From contig OX638326.1 in the NCBI GenBank assembly GCA_951812775.1, positions 1,438,335 through 1,502,334 on the forward strand: a DNA stretch of 64,000 nucleotides. The letters run 5' to 3'. The stretch's first letter is position 1; each line of letters starts with the position of its first letter. Positions 45,949 to 54,347 of the stretch are shown here, piece by piece. This DNA comes from an uncultured Alphaproteobacteria bacterium. Its GTDB lineage: Bacteria; Pseudomonadota; Alphaproteobacteria; MPNO01; UBA2964. The position numbers and the translations under genes were made by a program. The notes below the pieces were generated by a model. The model saw nothing but the letters and a program-made list of their open reading frames with translations, had not been told where the DNA came from and did not search any database.

Positions 45949-47031
45949 ATGACCTTGGTTCTCAGCAATGAAGAAATCGACCAAATCCTAACCATGGAAA
46001 TGGCCCTGGAATGTGTCGAAGCCTGCCAGCACGCGGTTGAGGCGGAGGAGGCCATCAATAGCCCGCGTGTTGATACGTTGGCACCGACCAAATTTGGCGA
46101 CACCGAGGGCGTCTATAGTCTGAAATCGATGAGTGGACTCTGGTCTGCCGCGGGTATGGCCGCGCTCCGCATTAACAGTGATGTGCTGATCTGGCCTGAA
46201 GTGGCGGGAAATATAAGACGGGATCGCCTGGCCTCGGCTGATGGTCGGTGGAATGGGTTGATGCTCCTGTTCAGCATGGAAACCGGGGCGCCCGTCATGA
46301 TCTGTCCGGATGGCTATATCTCGCGGATGCGGGTTGGCGCGGCAAACGGGTTAGGGGCACGCTATCTGGCCCGCGAAGACTCGGAGGAAATGGCGCTGCT
46401 GGGAACCGGGTGGCAGGCAGGCGGCCAGCTGATGTCCCATTGCGCGGTGCGTGCTATCAAGGAAGTCCGTGTCTTCAGTCCCAACCCCGACAATCGGGAA
46501 CGGTTTTGCCACGAGATGGCGAACCGGGTAAACGCCAAACTCATTCCCGTCGAGTCTGCGGAAGAAGCCGTTACCAATGCCGATATAGTCGCGACGGGTA
46601 CCAACTCCATGGACCCCGTTCATCGTACTGACTGGTTAAAACCTGGGGTGCATTTTAGTGCCGTGAAGGTGCAGGAGGTTGATGAAACCTTCCTCGACTC
46701 TGTAGACCGGCCGTTTATGTTCTCCAAAAATCCGGCGACAACCCGGCCCCAGCTTTACAAACTGCCGACCGTCGAAACGCCCGAGGGTACTGACGGCTGG
46801 TGGTTCAAGAGGGATGAACCGCTTTGGGACCGCATAGAAGAGCTACCACAGCTCCTAAGCGGCGCGACGCAGGGCCGACAAAATGCCGAACAGACGACCG
46901 CTTTCGTCAATAATGTCGGTCAGGGACTTCAATTTACCGCCGTCGCCCATAAGGTCTATCAGGAGGCGGTGACAAGAGGCATCGGGCATGAGTTACCCAC
47001 CGAATGGTTTACGCAGGACGTGCATCCCTAA
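45949..47031 (+). CDS. Ornithine cyclodeaminase/mu-crystallin family protein
   Basis: 360 aa. Motifs are LVLSNEEIDQILTMEMALECVEACQHAVEA at the N-terminus, GVYSLKSMSGLW, ISRMRVGAANGLGARYLAREDS and the nucleotide-binding LLGTGWQAGGQLMSHCAV, then VRVFSPNPDNRERFC. The family includes ornithine cyclodeaminase, alanine or arginine dehydrogenase and ketimine reductases, all NAD(P)(H)-linked. Divergent from the CmcJ gene and convergent with marR. Substrate not deducible. Confidence 0.87.
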   Translation: MTLVLSNEEIDQILTMEMALECVEACQHAVEAEEAINSPRVDTLAPTKFGDTEGVYSLKSMSGLWSAAGMAALRINSDVLIWPEVAGNIRRDRLASADGRWNGLMLLFSMETGAPVMICPDGYISRMRVGAANGLGARYLAREDSEEMALLGTGWQAGGQLMSHCAVRAIKEVRVFSPNPDNRERFCHEMANRVNAKLIPVESAEEAVTNADIVATGTNSMDPVHRTDWLKPGVHFSAVKVQEVDETFLDSVDRPFMFSKNPATTRPQLYKLPTVETPEGTDGWWFKRDEPLWDRIEELPQLLSGATQGRQNAEQTTAFVNNVGQGLQFTAVAHKVYQEAVTRGIGHELPTEWFTQDVHP

Positions 47032-47042
47032 GGCCTAAAAAA

Positions 47043-47513
47043 TTACGGAACCGCCGTCGCCCGCATCACATTGTCGCGCAGATTGGAGATATTCTTCACC
47101 AATGCTTCGAGCTTTTCGAGATCATAACCGGTGGTCTCGATGATGCATTTGGTGATGTTGGCGGCATGCTTTTGCAACGCTCGCCCACTGGGCGTTAAAG
47201 AAACAAAAACCTGACGCTCATCAATTTCACCGCGTTTTCTTTTGATATGTCCAAGGCTTTCCAGCCGCTTCAAGAGCGGCGTTACCGTGTTGGATTCCAG
47301 ACGCAGCCGGTCGCACAATTCGCCAATATTCAATCCGTCCTCCTCCCACAATATGGTCAGGGCAATATATTGCGGATAGGTGAGATTTAATTCTTTGAGC
47401 ATCGGGCTATAGGCTCGGTTAAAAGCATGTCCGGCTGAATAGATATTAAAACAGATGAACTCTTCGACGCTTTTCGGCAGATCGTCAATCGCAACAGGTT
47501 TAGGCATCGACAC
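47043..47513 (-). CDS. MarR-family transcriptional regulator
   Basis: 156 aa with a winged helix-turn-helix core: LTYPQYIALTILWEEDGLNIGELCDRLRLESNTVTPLLKRLESLGHIKRKRGEIDERQVFVSLT. The recognition helix is about residues 75-90. Cys is present (in EFICFN near the N-terminus), so redox sensing as in OhrR is possible but unproven. It is divergent from the HTHP gene over a 134-bp gap holding two palindromes and is probably its repressor. Confidence 0.9.
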   Translation of the reverse strand: MSMPKPVAIDDLPKSVEEFICFNIYSAGHAFNRAYSPMLKELNLTYPQYIALTILWEEDGLNIGELCDRLRLESNTVTPLLKRLESLGHIKRKRGEIDERQVFVSLTPSGRALQKHAANITKCIIETTGYDLEKLEALVKNISNLRDNVMRATAVP

Positions 47514-47549
47514 GGTCCCGATAGGTTAAAGGTCTGGCTTTCGAAATTT

Positions 47550-47565
47550 ATATCGCAAACGATAT
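47550..47565. promoter_or_regulatory. Candidate MarR operator (16-bp palindrome)
   Basis: ATATCG-CAAA-CGATAT, a perfect 6-bp inverted repeat, 3 nt before the TTGACA box at 47569-47574. The position between two divergent genes fits MarR autoregulation. Confidence 0.5.
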
Positions 47566-47568
47566 GTA

Positions 47569-47599
47569 TTGACATCCAGACAAAAACATTTAATTATAC
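47569..47599 (+). promoter_or_regulatory. Candidate sigma-70 promoter for the HTHP gene
   Basis: A perfect TTGACA lies at 47569-47574, with the AT-rich ttatac at 47594-47599 as the best -10. The 19-nt spacer is longer than ideal, and an 18-nt alternative (attata) is weaker. The -10 region lies inside the long palindrome. Confidence 0.45.
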
Positions 47600-47633
47600 C
47601 GTACACGAATTAATCGTGTACGGTATAATTAAA
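47589..47633. promoter_or_regulatory. 45-bp perfect palindrome (20-bp arms, 5-nt spacer)
   Basis: Arms 47589-47608 and 47614-47633 are exact reverse complements around ATTAA. It ends 1 base before the GGAGGA ribosome-binding site of the HTHP gene. It overlaps the likely -10 and transcription start and would form a strong hairpin in the 5' leader. It may be an operator, an mRNA switch or both. Confidence 0.85.
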
Positions 47634-47647
47634 TGGAGGAACAGCCG

Positions 47648-47872
47648 ATGTCCTGTTTACCGAGTCTAATCACCAACACAGCTGAGGAAGGCTATAAGGT
47701 CGCGATAAAGCTGTCGCGCATGGCCGTGAAGATGACGCAACCGGATGATGCCAGCAGAGAGAAAATGCGTCCCGATTACGCAAACAATGCCGACAGCCTT
47801 ATCCAGGTCTCTCTGGTCGTCGCGACAAATTTTAACACCGTGGCCAAAGCCAATAATTACTGGCGGGATTAA
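47648..47872 (+). CDS. Hexameric tyrosine-coordinated heme protein (HTHP)
   Basis: 74 aa from ATG 47648, chosen because GGAGGA sits 7 nt upstream; the ATG at 47633 overlaps the palindrome. The match to the family is nearly full length: TAEEGYKVAIKLSRMAVKMTQPDD, REKMRPDYANNADSL, VVATNFNTVAKANNYWRD. HTHP from Silicibacter pomeroyi is a heme hexamer with Tyr as heme ligand and peroxidase and catalase activity. Here it heads a cluster with DUF1971 and a truncated haemoglobin behind a MarR gene. Confidence 0.9.
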   Translation: MSCLPSLITNTAEEGYKVAIKLSRMAVKMTQPDDASREKMRPDYANNADSLIQVSLVVATNFNTVAKANNYWRD

Positions 47873-47958
47873 CCACGCGTGCTCCTTTAACGAAGGCCGA
47901 ACATGTTTTCTCTTTCGAACAAATCGGGAATTAATTTGATGCCCAGGAGTACAAAGAA

Positions 47959-48246
47959 ATGACGGCGCAACTTCCGGAACATGCTGAGAAATATGCCGAG
48001 TCTCCGGAATTCACGACAAAAACTGTTCCTGACTCCCTCACCACATCACATGACACGAAGCCAGGTGTCTGGGGGAAACTTATCGTCATCGAGGGCGCGC
48101 TTGATTTCATAATTGAAGGGCCGCCGGAGCAAACAATCCGCTTGGAGGCAAACGCGCATACGGTGATCGAGCCCCAACAGGTTCATCGGGTCCGGCTAGA
48201 CCGCTATACCCGATTTCTGATCGAATTCTATCGCGAACCAAACTGA
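47959..48246 (+). CDS. DUF1971 (YeaR/TehB-like) cupin-fold protein
   Basis: 95 aa. The family signature is PDSLTTSHDTKPGVWGKLIVIEGALDFII, then ANAHTVIEPQQVHRVRLD and FLIEFYRE. The E. coli member YeaR is induced by nitrate and nitric oxide. The ribosome-binding site AGGAG is 8-9 nt upstream. It is placed between HTHP and a truncated haemoglobin, which supports a role in NO or peroxide stress. Confidence 0.85.
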   Translation: MTAQLPEHAEKYAESPEFTTKTVPDSLTTSHDTKPGVWGKLIVIEGALDFIIEGPPEQTIRLEANAHTVIEPQQVHRVRLDRYTRFLIEFYREPN

Positions 48247-48281
48247 GAAACATCGTGACTTCAACCTTCAGAGAAGCTCAC

Positions 48282-48695
48282 ATGGCTGAATTACGGACCC
48301 GCGCCAATGCCGTGGGTGTGGACGAGAATTACATCACTCTCTTACTTGATAACTTTTACAGCCGTGTTCGCAGGCACGAGGTACTCGGCCCGATTTTCCA
48401 GGACACCATTGGTAATGACTGGAGCGAGCATCTTGTCATTATCAAGTCGTTCTGGGTCAGTTTTATCTTTGGAGATGGCAGCTACAAAAGAGATATGGGG
48501 CCGATCCACAAAAACCTGACTGATGTGAAACCCGAGCATTTTGCGATCTGGCTCGAACTATTTCGGTCAACGCTGGAAGATACCGCTCCCCAGCCGGAAG
48601 CCATCGAGTTCTTTATGGCGCGGGCGGGACGCGTCGCTCAAGGATTGCAAACTATCATGTATGGGCGAAAGAAGCCGCCGCAAAGCGCCCCATAA
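48282..48695 (+). CDS. Group III truncated haemoglobin
   Basis: 137 aa from ATG 48282 (AGAGAAG 6 nt upstream); a GTG at 48255 would add 9 residues. ITLLLDNFYSRVRRHEVLGPIFQDTI matches the group III pattern with the B/C region; EHLVIIKSFWVSFIFG and IHKNLTDVKPEHFAIWLELFR include the likely proximal His. Such globins occur in NO detoxification and microaerobic settings. It is 35 nt after DUF1971 and forms one operon with it. Confidence 0.87.
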   Translation: MAELRTRANAVGVDENYITLLLDNFYSRVRRHEVLGPIFQDTIGNDWSEHLVIIKSFWVSFIFGDGSYKRDMGPIHKNLTDVKPEHFAIWLELFRSTLEDTAPQPEAIEFFMARAGRVAQGLQTIMYGRKKPPQSAP

Positions 48696-48715
48696 CATCA
48701 GGCAATTAAACGATT

Positions 48716-49453
48716 TTACGCCACATCAAAGCCGCGTGACGTCAAGTCGGCCTCATCAAGGATGCGTTTTACCTGTCCGGAGGCTTTGGCCTCTTCGACG
48801 AATTCATTCATGAAATCCAGCAGGTCTTGCCTGCCCTTGGCAATAGCGAAGCTGCCAATATTATATCCAAAGCCTTCGGTAAGGATACGAGACCCCGGCA
48901 ATAGCTCGGCATAATCGATGAGCTGTTCCCGCGGCAGGGCAAACGCATCAACATCGCCTGCCTGCACCATCGCAAAGGCTTCATCGGGAATTTCCGTGGC
49001 AACGATCTCGGCATGTTTAATGGTGGCCTTAAGGGCCATCCACGAGGCGTGACCACTCGGTACCGAGATCCGACAGCCCGGTCGATCAACCTCGTCTGTT
49101 TCCTGAATAGCGGAGCCAACCGGCACCAGATAGGCAAAGTCAAACTGGATAACCGGTGGGGTGAAATCAGCGAGCTGCCAACGCAACTCCTCGACCCCCA
49201 GAATGCTCAGATCGCAGCCACCGTCGTTGAGGGTTTTGATCGCCGCGGGCGGCGATGGCTGCTCGATGAGTTCCATCCTGATACCGAGACTCTCAGCAAG
49301 GGTGCCAATTAATGCATTGCCAACAACACCCGCCCCGAGCGGCGTTACGACACCATCCGCTGCCGTCGCATATTGCGGCAGAAACAGAGCGAGCCGTATG
49401 ACGCCGGACTCGATGATATCAGTGATACGGGGATCATCCGCAGCGTTGCTCAT
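48716..49453 (-). CDS. Extracellular-solute-binding-like protein (SBP_bac_3) without visible signal peptide
   Basis: 245 aa. Type 3 periplasmic binding-protein fold: SGVIRLALFLPQYATAADG at the N-terminus, LGIRMELIEQPSPPAAIKTLNDGGCDLSILG, then VPSGHASWMALKATIKHAEIVATE and GDVDAFALPREQLIDYAELL. It begins MSNAADDPRITDI with no hydrophobic leader, so either the true start is missing or the protein is cytoplasmic. Its neighbour is a hydroxyisobutyrate-type dehydrogenase. No permease genes adjoin. Confidence 0.75.
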   Translation of the reverse strand: MSNAADDPRITDIIESGVIRLALFLPQYATAADGVVTPLGAGVVGNALIGTLAESLGIRMELIEQPSPPAAIKTLNDGGCDLSILGVEELRWQLADFTPPVIQFDFAYLVPVGSAIQETDEVDRPGCRISVPSGHASWMALKATIKHAEIVATEIPDEAFAMVQAGDVDAFALPREQLIDYAELLPGSRILTEGFGYNIGSFAIAKGRQDLLDFMNEFVEEAKASGQVKRILDEADLTSRGFDVA

Positions 49454-49463
49454 GCTAATGACC

Positions 49464-50351
49464 TCAGCTCGATTTCGGGTCCTTGCCGTTTATTACGTCA
49501 TAAATATTGCAGGAGATGCCTGTTGCCTCCCAGCCATCATGACCAGTCGCCTGGGCGATGGCGAACATCTGATAGGCGAGCCCGACAAACGGCATCGGTA
49601 CTTCCATCTGACGCGCCATATCCAGCCCGAAGCCAACATCTTTGGGCATCCAGGATTTGCGCGGCTTGAAATCGCCGCTCACGACCTTTTCCATAATATT
49701 GCGGGTGGCTACAGAATCCTGCTGTGAGCTCGCAATGATGCTCTGGATGGTGGATTTTTCCATGCCGCCTTTACCCAACCAGCTGCAAATCTCAATGAGG
49801 CTCATATGCTGCACCGCCGCAAACATCGCCATCGCGTTCTTGACGAGCTTGGCGTTGCCGAGCTCGCCGACATGCAGGACTGATTTTGCCATCGGCTCAA
49901 AAATCGACTGATGCTCGTCGAACAGGTCCTTGGACCCTGAAACCCATAGGGCCAACTGACCAGCCGCTGCTACCTCTTCCACGCCGCCGGTCCCGACATC
50001 GACAACTGTCCAGCCCGACTTCGCCAATTCATCACTGGCATTGACGATGGTCTCCTTATCAATGCTGCTGAATTCGATCCAAAGTTTGGCGCCGCTGGTT
50101 GCCTCTGCGAGCCCACCTTCGCCAAGTCCGACCGCCGTGACAGCATCATTGTTGGGCAGCATGGACAGCACGATGTCACAGGCTTCTGCAACGGCTTTTG
50201 GTGAATCGACGAACGTAGCGCCCTGCTCCTCCAGCCCCTTGGCCTGCTCACGATTGAGATCATTGACGACCAGGCTGTAGCCCGCCTTCATCAAATTGGC
50301 GACCATGCCTTTGCCCATGCCACCAGTACCGATAAATCCCAACGTCTGCAT
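49464..50351 (-). CDS. NAD-dependent beta-hydroxyacid dehydrogenase (3-hydroxyisobutyrate type)
   Basis: 295 aa from ATG 50351 (GGGAG 10 nt upstream; GTG at 50360 is too close to it). The NAD site is LGFIGTGGMGKGMVANLMKAGY. The family substrate motif is VDVGTGGVEEVAAAGQLALWVSG in place of DAPVSGG. The catalytic Lys is in GNAKLVKNAMAMF. C-terminal KDVGFGLDMARQMEVPMP is also typical. It probably oxidises a short hydroxyacid. A second, broken copy of its first codons occurs at about 51580-51650. Confidence 0.87.
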   Translation of the reverse strand: MQTLGFIGTGGMGKGMVANLMKAGYSLVVNDLNREQAKGLEEQGATFVDSPKAVAEACDIVLSMLPNNDAVTAVGLGEGGLAEATSGAKLWIEFSSIDKETIVNASDELAKSGWTVVDVGTGGVEEVAAAGQLALWVSGSKDLFDEHQSIFEPMAKSVLHVGELGNAKLVKNAMAMFAAVQHMSLIEICSWLGKGGMEKSTIQSIIASSQQDSVATRNIMEKVVSGDFKPRKSWMPKDVGFGLDMARQMEVPMPFVGLAYQMFAIAQATGHDGWEATGISCNIYDVINGKDPKSS

Positions 50352-50440
50352 GTCTTTCACTCCCTATTTTGATGTTTATGTATCTAATTTTAGTTTTAGA
50401 CGAGATTGCGAGTTGCGGAAAGTCACAGGCTGGGTGATGC

Positions 50441-50935
50441 CTAGAGCTCAAAAACCATCTTGAGCGTCTCGATAGCCAAATGCTCATTTAGCCGACCACG
50501 TGCCTCGGTCACGACAAAGCCTGCTTGGCGATAAAGATCGATTGCCGATTGGTTGTCGACCGCGACCCACAGCCCAACCGTTTTGAACTCCTCGGTAATC
50601 GCCCAATCGAGAACCGCCTGCAGCAAAGCACGACCAATGCCAGAGCGGCGGCGTGAGGGATCGACCCACATGCCGGTGATCCGTCCTGCAGTTTTATCTT
50701 CCGGATCGCGAAGCCCATAAATCATGCCCAACGTATCTCCGCCCTCGAACGCCAGAAACAGAACGTTCCGATGAGGCTCAGTGACCGCTGCCGACTGATC
50801 GTTCCAATAGGAAGTTGGGCGCCCTGCGATAGCCTCAAAGTTTTCGCCAAACGCATCTGGAGAGTCTCGTAGAGCCCGCAATCTCGTATCACGAAGCACG
50901 GAAACTTCATTTGCGGTTATGGAACGGATTTTCAT
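50441..50935 (-). CDS. GNAT-family N-acetyltransferase
   Basis: 164 aa. The acetyl-CoA motif A is GMWVDPSRRRSGIGRALLQAVLDWA (R/Q-x-x-G-x-G). The downstream motif B region is TVGLWVAVDNQSAIDLYRQAGF. It probably acetylates a small molecule or protein amine. Target unknown. Confidence 0.87.
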   Translation of the reverse strand: MKIRSITANEVSVLRDTRLRALRDSPDAFGENFEAIAGRPTSYWNDQSAAVTEPHRNVLFLAFEGGDTLGMIYGLRDPEDKTAGRITGMWVDPSRRRSGIGRALLQAVLDWAITEEFKTVGLWVAVDNQSAIDLYRQAGFVVTEARGRLNEHLAIETLKMVFEL

Positions 50936-51049
50936 GAGACGGCCCGGGGGTGATCTATACCAAACACGAGGGCAGCTAGCGCGATCCGTCGCATTTCAAC
51001 TACAATAAATTGAAAGACTCAGACGATATGTAATTCAAAGGGTAGGTTA

Positions 51050-51517
51050 ATGCGGAGATCAATTCGAAACAGTGGAATAGTTTGTCTACTCATTGCACTG
51101 GTTGGCTGCAGCACCAGTAAAGTATTTGTAAAGGATGGCATCCAGTTCACAAATTTCGAGGCCGATTTAAAAGAATGCCATAAAAACGCCGCTGAAAGTT
51201 CGAAATATTATTCGTCGCCCTCACCCGGATACTATGGCGGCAGCGGCGGCCTAATAGGGGCCATAGCTGGCGGAATAGCAGTAGGGATTGCCAGTGGTAT
51301 TGCACGCGCGAATAAAGAAACCGAATTGGCCCATACCTGTATGGAAAACCTCGGCTACACCCACACGCCGTTGAACTCCAAAGATGTTGAGGCTTATAAC
51401 GATTTGAAAGAACCGGAGCAGCGAACCGAATTCTTACAACGCGTAAATGCCGAAATTAAAGCTGGAAGATACGTATTCGACAAAAAGCCCGATACATCCG
51501 ACGGTGAAACCAATTAA
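51050..51517 (+). CDS. Lipoprotein with glycine-rich segment
   Basis: 155 aa. Lipobox LVGC at residues 18-21 after a hydrophobic stretch. The middle has LIGAIAGGIAVGIASGIA, a glycine-zipper-like or membrane-associated segment, with EADLKECHKNAAESSKY before it. Cys in ECHKN and HTCMEN may pair. Predicted to be an outer- or inner-membrane lipoprotein. Family not known. Confidence 0.75.
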   Translation: MRRSIRNSGIVCLLIALVGCSTSKVFVKDGIQFTNFEADLKECHKNAAESSKYYSSPSPGYYGGSGGLIGAIAGGIAVGIASGIARANKETELAHTCMENLGYTHTPLNSKDVEAYNDLKEPEQRTEFLQRVNAEIKAGRYVFDKKPDTSDGETN

Positions 51518-51543
51518 TCGAACTCACCTGCGCGCAAATACCA

Positions 51544-51650
51544 ATGACCATCACCCTCGACCCCGCACGCCCGGGCCACTGGCCTGCTCGAGATTGAGAT
51601 CATTGACGATTAGATCATAGTACGCGTTCACCAATTTCCTTGACCTTCCG
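51544..51650. pseudogene. Debris of two other genes joined at ggcctgctc
   Basis: Bases from 51544 repeat the first codons of a GNAT gene like the one at 53136 (atgaccatcaccctc), then switch. About 51580-51650 resembles the 5' region of the hydroxyacid dehydrogenase at 50245-50310 in the same orientation on the + strand. Neither piece is functional. It looks like past recombination between neighbouring copies. Confidence 0.5.
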
Positions 51651-51705
51651 GTGACTGGATGATTTACGATGCAACTCAAATTCAAAGCATCAGCCAAAGT
51701 ACAAA

Positions 51706-53094
51706 ATGGGCAGATTTCCGATCACACGGCGACAATTTCTTTCCAGCCTCGCATCACTGCCTGTCGCGGGATTTTTCACCAACGCCACGTGCGCGGCGCC
51801 GTTTGAAATTCGGGCGACGTCAGGCACGGCGAAACTCGGGCCGGCAGACGCGCCAGAGACTCCAATCTGGGGATATAACGGGGGCGTGCCCGGGCCATTG
51901 CTTCGTGTCAAACAGGGACAGAAACTGTCGCACCGTTTTATCAACGAATTGCCTCAACCCTCGACAATTCATTGGCATGGCATTCGCATCAAGAATTCAA
52001 TGGATGGTGTGCCAGACCTCACCCAAAAGGCCGTCCCACCACAGAAGAATTTCCTTTACGAATTTGAGGTGCCCGATGCCGGCACCTATTGGTACCACCC
52101 GCATAACCGAAGCTGGGAACAGCTCGCCCGGGGTTTATACGGTCCTCTGATTGTCGATGAAGCCAACTTGCCAGAGGTCGATGATGATATCGTCATGATG
52201 CTTGATGATTGGCGTCTTCAACCGGATGGAAAGATTGCAGGCGATTTTGGATCCATCGGAGACTGGTCACACGGTGGAAGACTCGGCAACTGGATCACCG
52301 TCAATGGAAAAAGCGATTTTGACCGAAAAGCGCGCCTGAATGAACGGCTCAGGCTGCGCTTGATCAATACCGCCAACGCCAGAATTTTCTCGTTGGGTTT
52401 TTCCGGGCTGGCCGGCTGGATTGTTGCGCTCGATGGACAGCCTTTGAGAAAACCCATGCCCACAACACACATCGTCTTAGGGCCTGCTCAACGGGTTGAC
52501 CTGATTGTCGATATTGCGGAACCCGTGGAGTCAAAAGCGCACCTCATCTTTTATGAAAATAACCAGGAATATGTTCTTGGCTCTTTCCATGTTAAGGGGA
52601 GCGCCCGCAGTAACAGGCTGCCAAGGTCGGCACCCCTGCCGCAAAACCCTTTACCTCCGCTTGGTGACCTCGATTCCGCACGCCGCGTAAGCCTCAATAT
52701 GGAAGGCGGGGCAATGGGAAGAATGTCCGGGGCCATGATAAATGGCAAAATGACAATGATGCCTTCATTAGTGAAACAGGGGAAAGTCTGGGCCTTTAAC
52801 GGCATGGCTGATTTGCCCGAAGCACCTTTGGTCACCGCCAAAGCAGGAGAAACCGTCCGGATCAAGATCAAAAACAATACCGTCTGGCCGCACGCCATGC
52901 ATTTACATGGACATCATTTCAGACAGGTCATCGATGGCGCGCCTCCCGGTCCGCTGCGAGACACCTTGCTCATCGAAAGCCGTCGTGGCACAGAAATCGC
53001 CTTTGTCGCAGACAACCCAGGAGACTGGCTCCTGCACTGTCACATGGTTGAACATGCAGCGGCAGGGATGACCACCTGGCTCAAGGTCGTTTAG
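51706..53094 (+). CDS. Multicopper oxidase with Tat signal
   Basis: 462 aa. The twin-arginine signal is TRRQFLSSLASLPVAGFF. Copper motifs are HWHGIRIKN, YWYHPHNR, MHLHGHHFRQ, and LLHCHMVEHAAAGM. The layout is like CueO/CopA-type or bilirubin-oxidase-like enzymes. It contains a Met-rich stretch (MEGGAMGRMSGAM followed by MTMMPSL), which in CueO-like proteins binds Cu(I). It is expected in the periplasm, oxidising Cu(I) or phenolics with O2. It stands alone. Confidence 0.92.
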   Translation: MGRFPITRRQFLSSLASLPVAGFFTNATCAAPFEIRATSGTAKLGPADAPETPIWGYNGGVPGPLLRVKQGQKLSHRFINELPQPSTIHWHGIRIKNSMDGVPDLTQKAVPPQKNFLYEFEVPDAGTYWYHPHNRSWEQLARGLYGPLIVDEANLPEVDDDIVMMLDDWRLQPDGKIAGDFGSIGDWSHGGRLGNWITVNGKSDFDRKARLNERLRLRLINTANARIFSLGFSGLAGWIVALDGQPLRKPMPTTHIVLGPAQRVDLIVDIAEPVESKAHLIFYENNQEYVLGSFHVKGSARSNRLPRSAPLPQNPLPPLGDLDSARRVSLNMEGGAMGRMSGAMINGKMTMMPSLVKQGKVWAFNGMADLPEAPLVTAKAGETVRIKIKNNTVWPHAMHLHGHHFRQVIDGAPPGPLRDTLLIESRRGTEIAFVADNPGDWLLHCHMVEHAAAGMTTWLKVV

Positions 53095-53135
53095 CTCAAT
53101 GAATATTTTGCTATGCTAACAATGTGCCTCACAAA

Positions 53136-53661
53136 ATGACCATCACCCTCTCCCCTTTACTCCCCAGCCATTGGCCTAACGTTCAGGCAATCTATGCCGA
53201 AGGGCTGGCCACCGGGCTTGCCGCATTTACCGCCGATACGCGCGACTGGCCTGACTGGGATAAGGCCCATCTGACCACCGGCCGGTTTGTCGCGACATCA
53301 GAGGATGGCAAAATTCAGGGATGGTCTTCTCCGACAGGTACCCGACACCTGAAGCACCGCCGGGGTCGCTGAGGTCAGCGTCTATGTTTCAGAAAACGCC
53401 CATGGTAAAGGGATCGGCACCGCGCTTTTGGCCGGTTTGATCGAGGCATCAGAAGCGGCGGGTTACTGGACCCTGCAGGCGCAAATCATTGCCGGTAATG
53501 CGGCGAGCCGGGCGCTTCATCTCAAATGTGGATTTCGTGAGGTTGGCTTTCTCGAACGCTATGGCCACATCAACGATATCTGGTACGACGTCGTAGTACT
53601 GGAGCGCCGCAGCGAAAAGACCGGTGGGCCGGGTCTGCCGACGCGCACTTGTGACGACTAG
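53136..53661 (+). pseudogene. Phosphinothricin-type GNAT acetyltransferase, frameshifted
   Basis: The N-terminal frame from ATG 53136 reads MTITLSPLLPSHWPNVQAIY, AEGLATGLAAFTADTRDW. A different frame carries GVAEVSVYVSENAHGKGIGTALL, GNAASRALHLKCGFREVGF and ERYGHINDIWYDVVVLER. Deleting one C in caccgcc near 53358-53360 joins them as 174 residues, the usual PAT length. Either a sequencing error or an inactive gene. Confidence 0.75.
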
Positions 53662-53886
53662 TCAGTCGTCCAAATCTTCGGGCAGGATTTCCGAGATAAT
53701 TTCATCGACCCAGTTTTCGTCTTGCATCTTGTTCATCAAAGCCACGAGAAACAGCGTGTGCCGTGGCACTTCATCATCATCTTCGTAATCGGGTAGACAC
53801 AGAGTCGCTTCACCATCCGCCTTAATGACTAGAGCCACCTCATCAGCACCCAGAACCGTGCCATTTTTGCCGTGAGAATCTGCCAT
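53662..53886 (-). CDS. Small acidic protein of unknown family
   Basis: 74 aa: VLGADEVALVIKADGEATLCLP, DYEDDDEVPRHTLFL, an acidic end (DEIISEILPEDLDD). No signal or membrane part. Start and stop overlap or abut its neighbour (53886), so it is translated with it. Unrecognised. Confidence 0.6.
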   Translation of the reverse strand: MADSHGKNGTVLGADEVALVIKADGEATLCLPDYEDDDEVPRHTLFLVALMNKMQDENWVDEIISEILPEDLDD

Positions 53887-54347
53887 TACTTTTGTCCCTT
53901 TTGATGATCTGCGAGCAGCGAAAGCTGCAAGGTGGAGAGCGACGGTTTGGCGCCGGGTTTACTGGCATCAATCCAGTTTTTAACCGGCGTATCGGTTACA
54001 TCCGAAATAACATTGAGCTTTTGCAGTGCACTCAGCTCGTCCCATTTCTTGGGCGTAACTCCGGGAACGGTCGGCACTTTGGCATGGGCAACTTGCCCGA
54101 CTTCAAGCATTGCCGGGTAAAGATTATCGATGACCGTCTGATAGGTGTCGTCATAGGCATGTGCCTCTTCCTGGACACCGCCGCTATGTCTGGCCTGAAA
54201 GGCACTTTCGAGGACCAGCGTTGAAGCTGCAAAGTCGACCTCGGCGCCATTTTCCTGTTCGATATAAACGGTATCGCCATCGATCTCGACGACCTCACCA
54301 ACAATATTGGCAGCCACATTCCGGACCACATCTCCGACGTTAAACAT
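53886..54347 (-). CDS. Hypothetical protein, possible partner of the acidic protein
   Basis: 153 aa, family not recognised. The N-terminal ~50 residues look like a small beta-barrel (NVGDVVRNVAANIVGEVVEIDGDTVYIEQENGAEVDF). The middle and end (DDTYQTVIDNLYPAMLEVGQ, KKWDELSALQKLNVISDVTDTP) are helical. The overlap by one base with the following acidic gene suggests a two-gene unit. No adjacent function links it to a pathway. Confidence 0.6.
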   Translation of the reverse strand: MFNVGDVVRNVAANIVGEVVEIDGDTVYIEQENGAEVDFAASTLVLESAFQARHSGGVQEEAHAYDDTYQTVIDNLYPAMLEVGQVAHAKVPTVPGVTPKKWDELSALQKLNVISDVTDTPVKNWIDASKPGAKPSLSTLQLSLLADHQKGQK

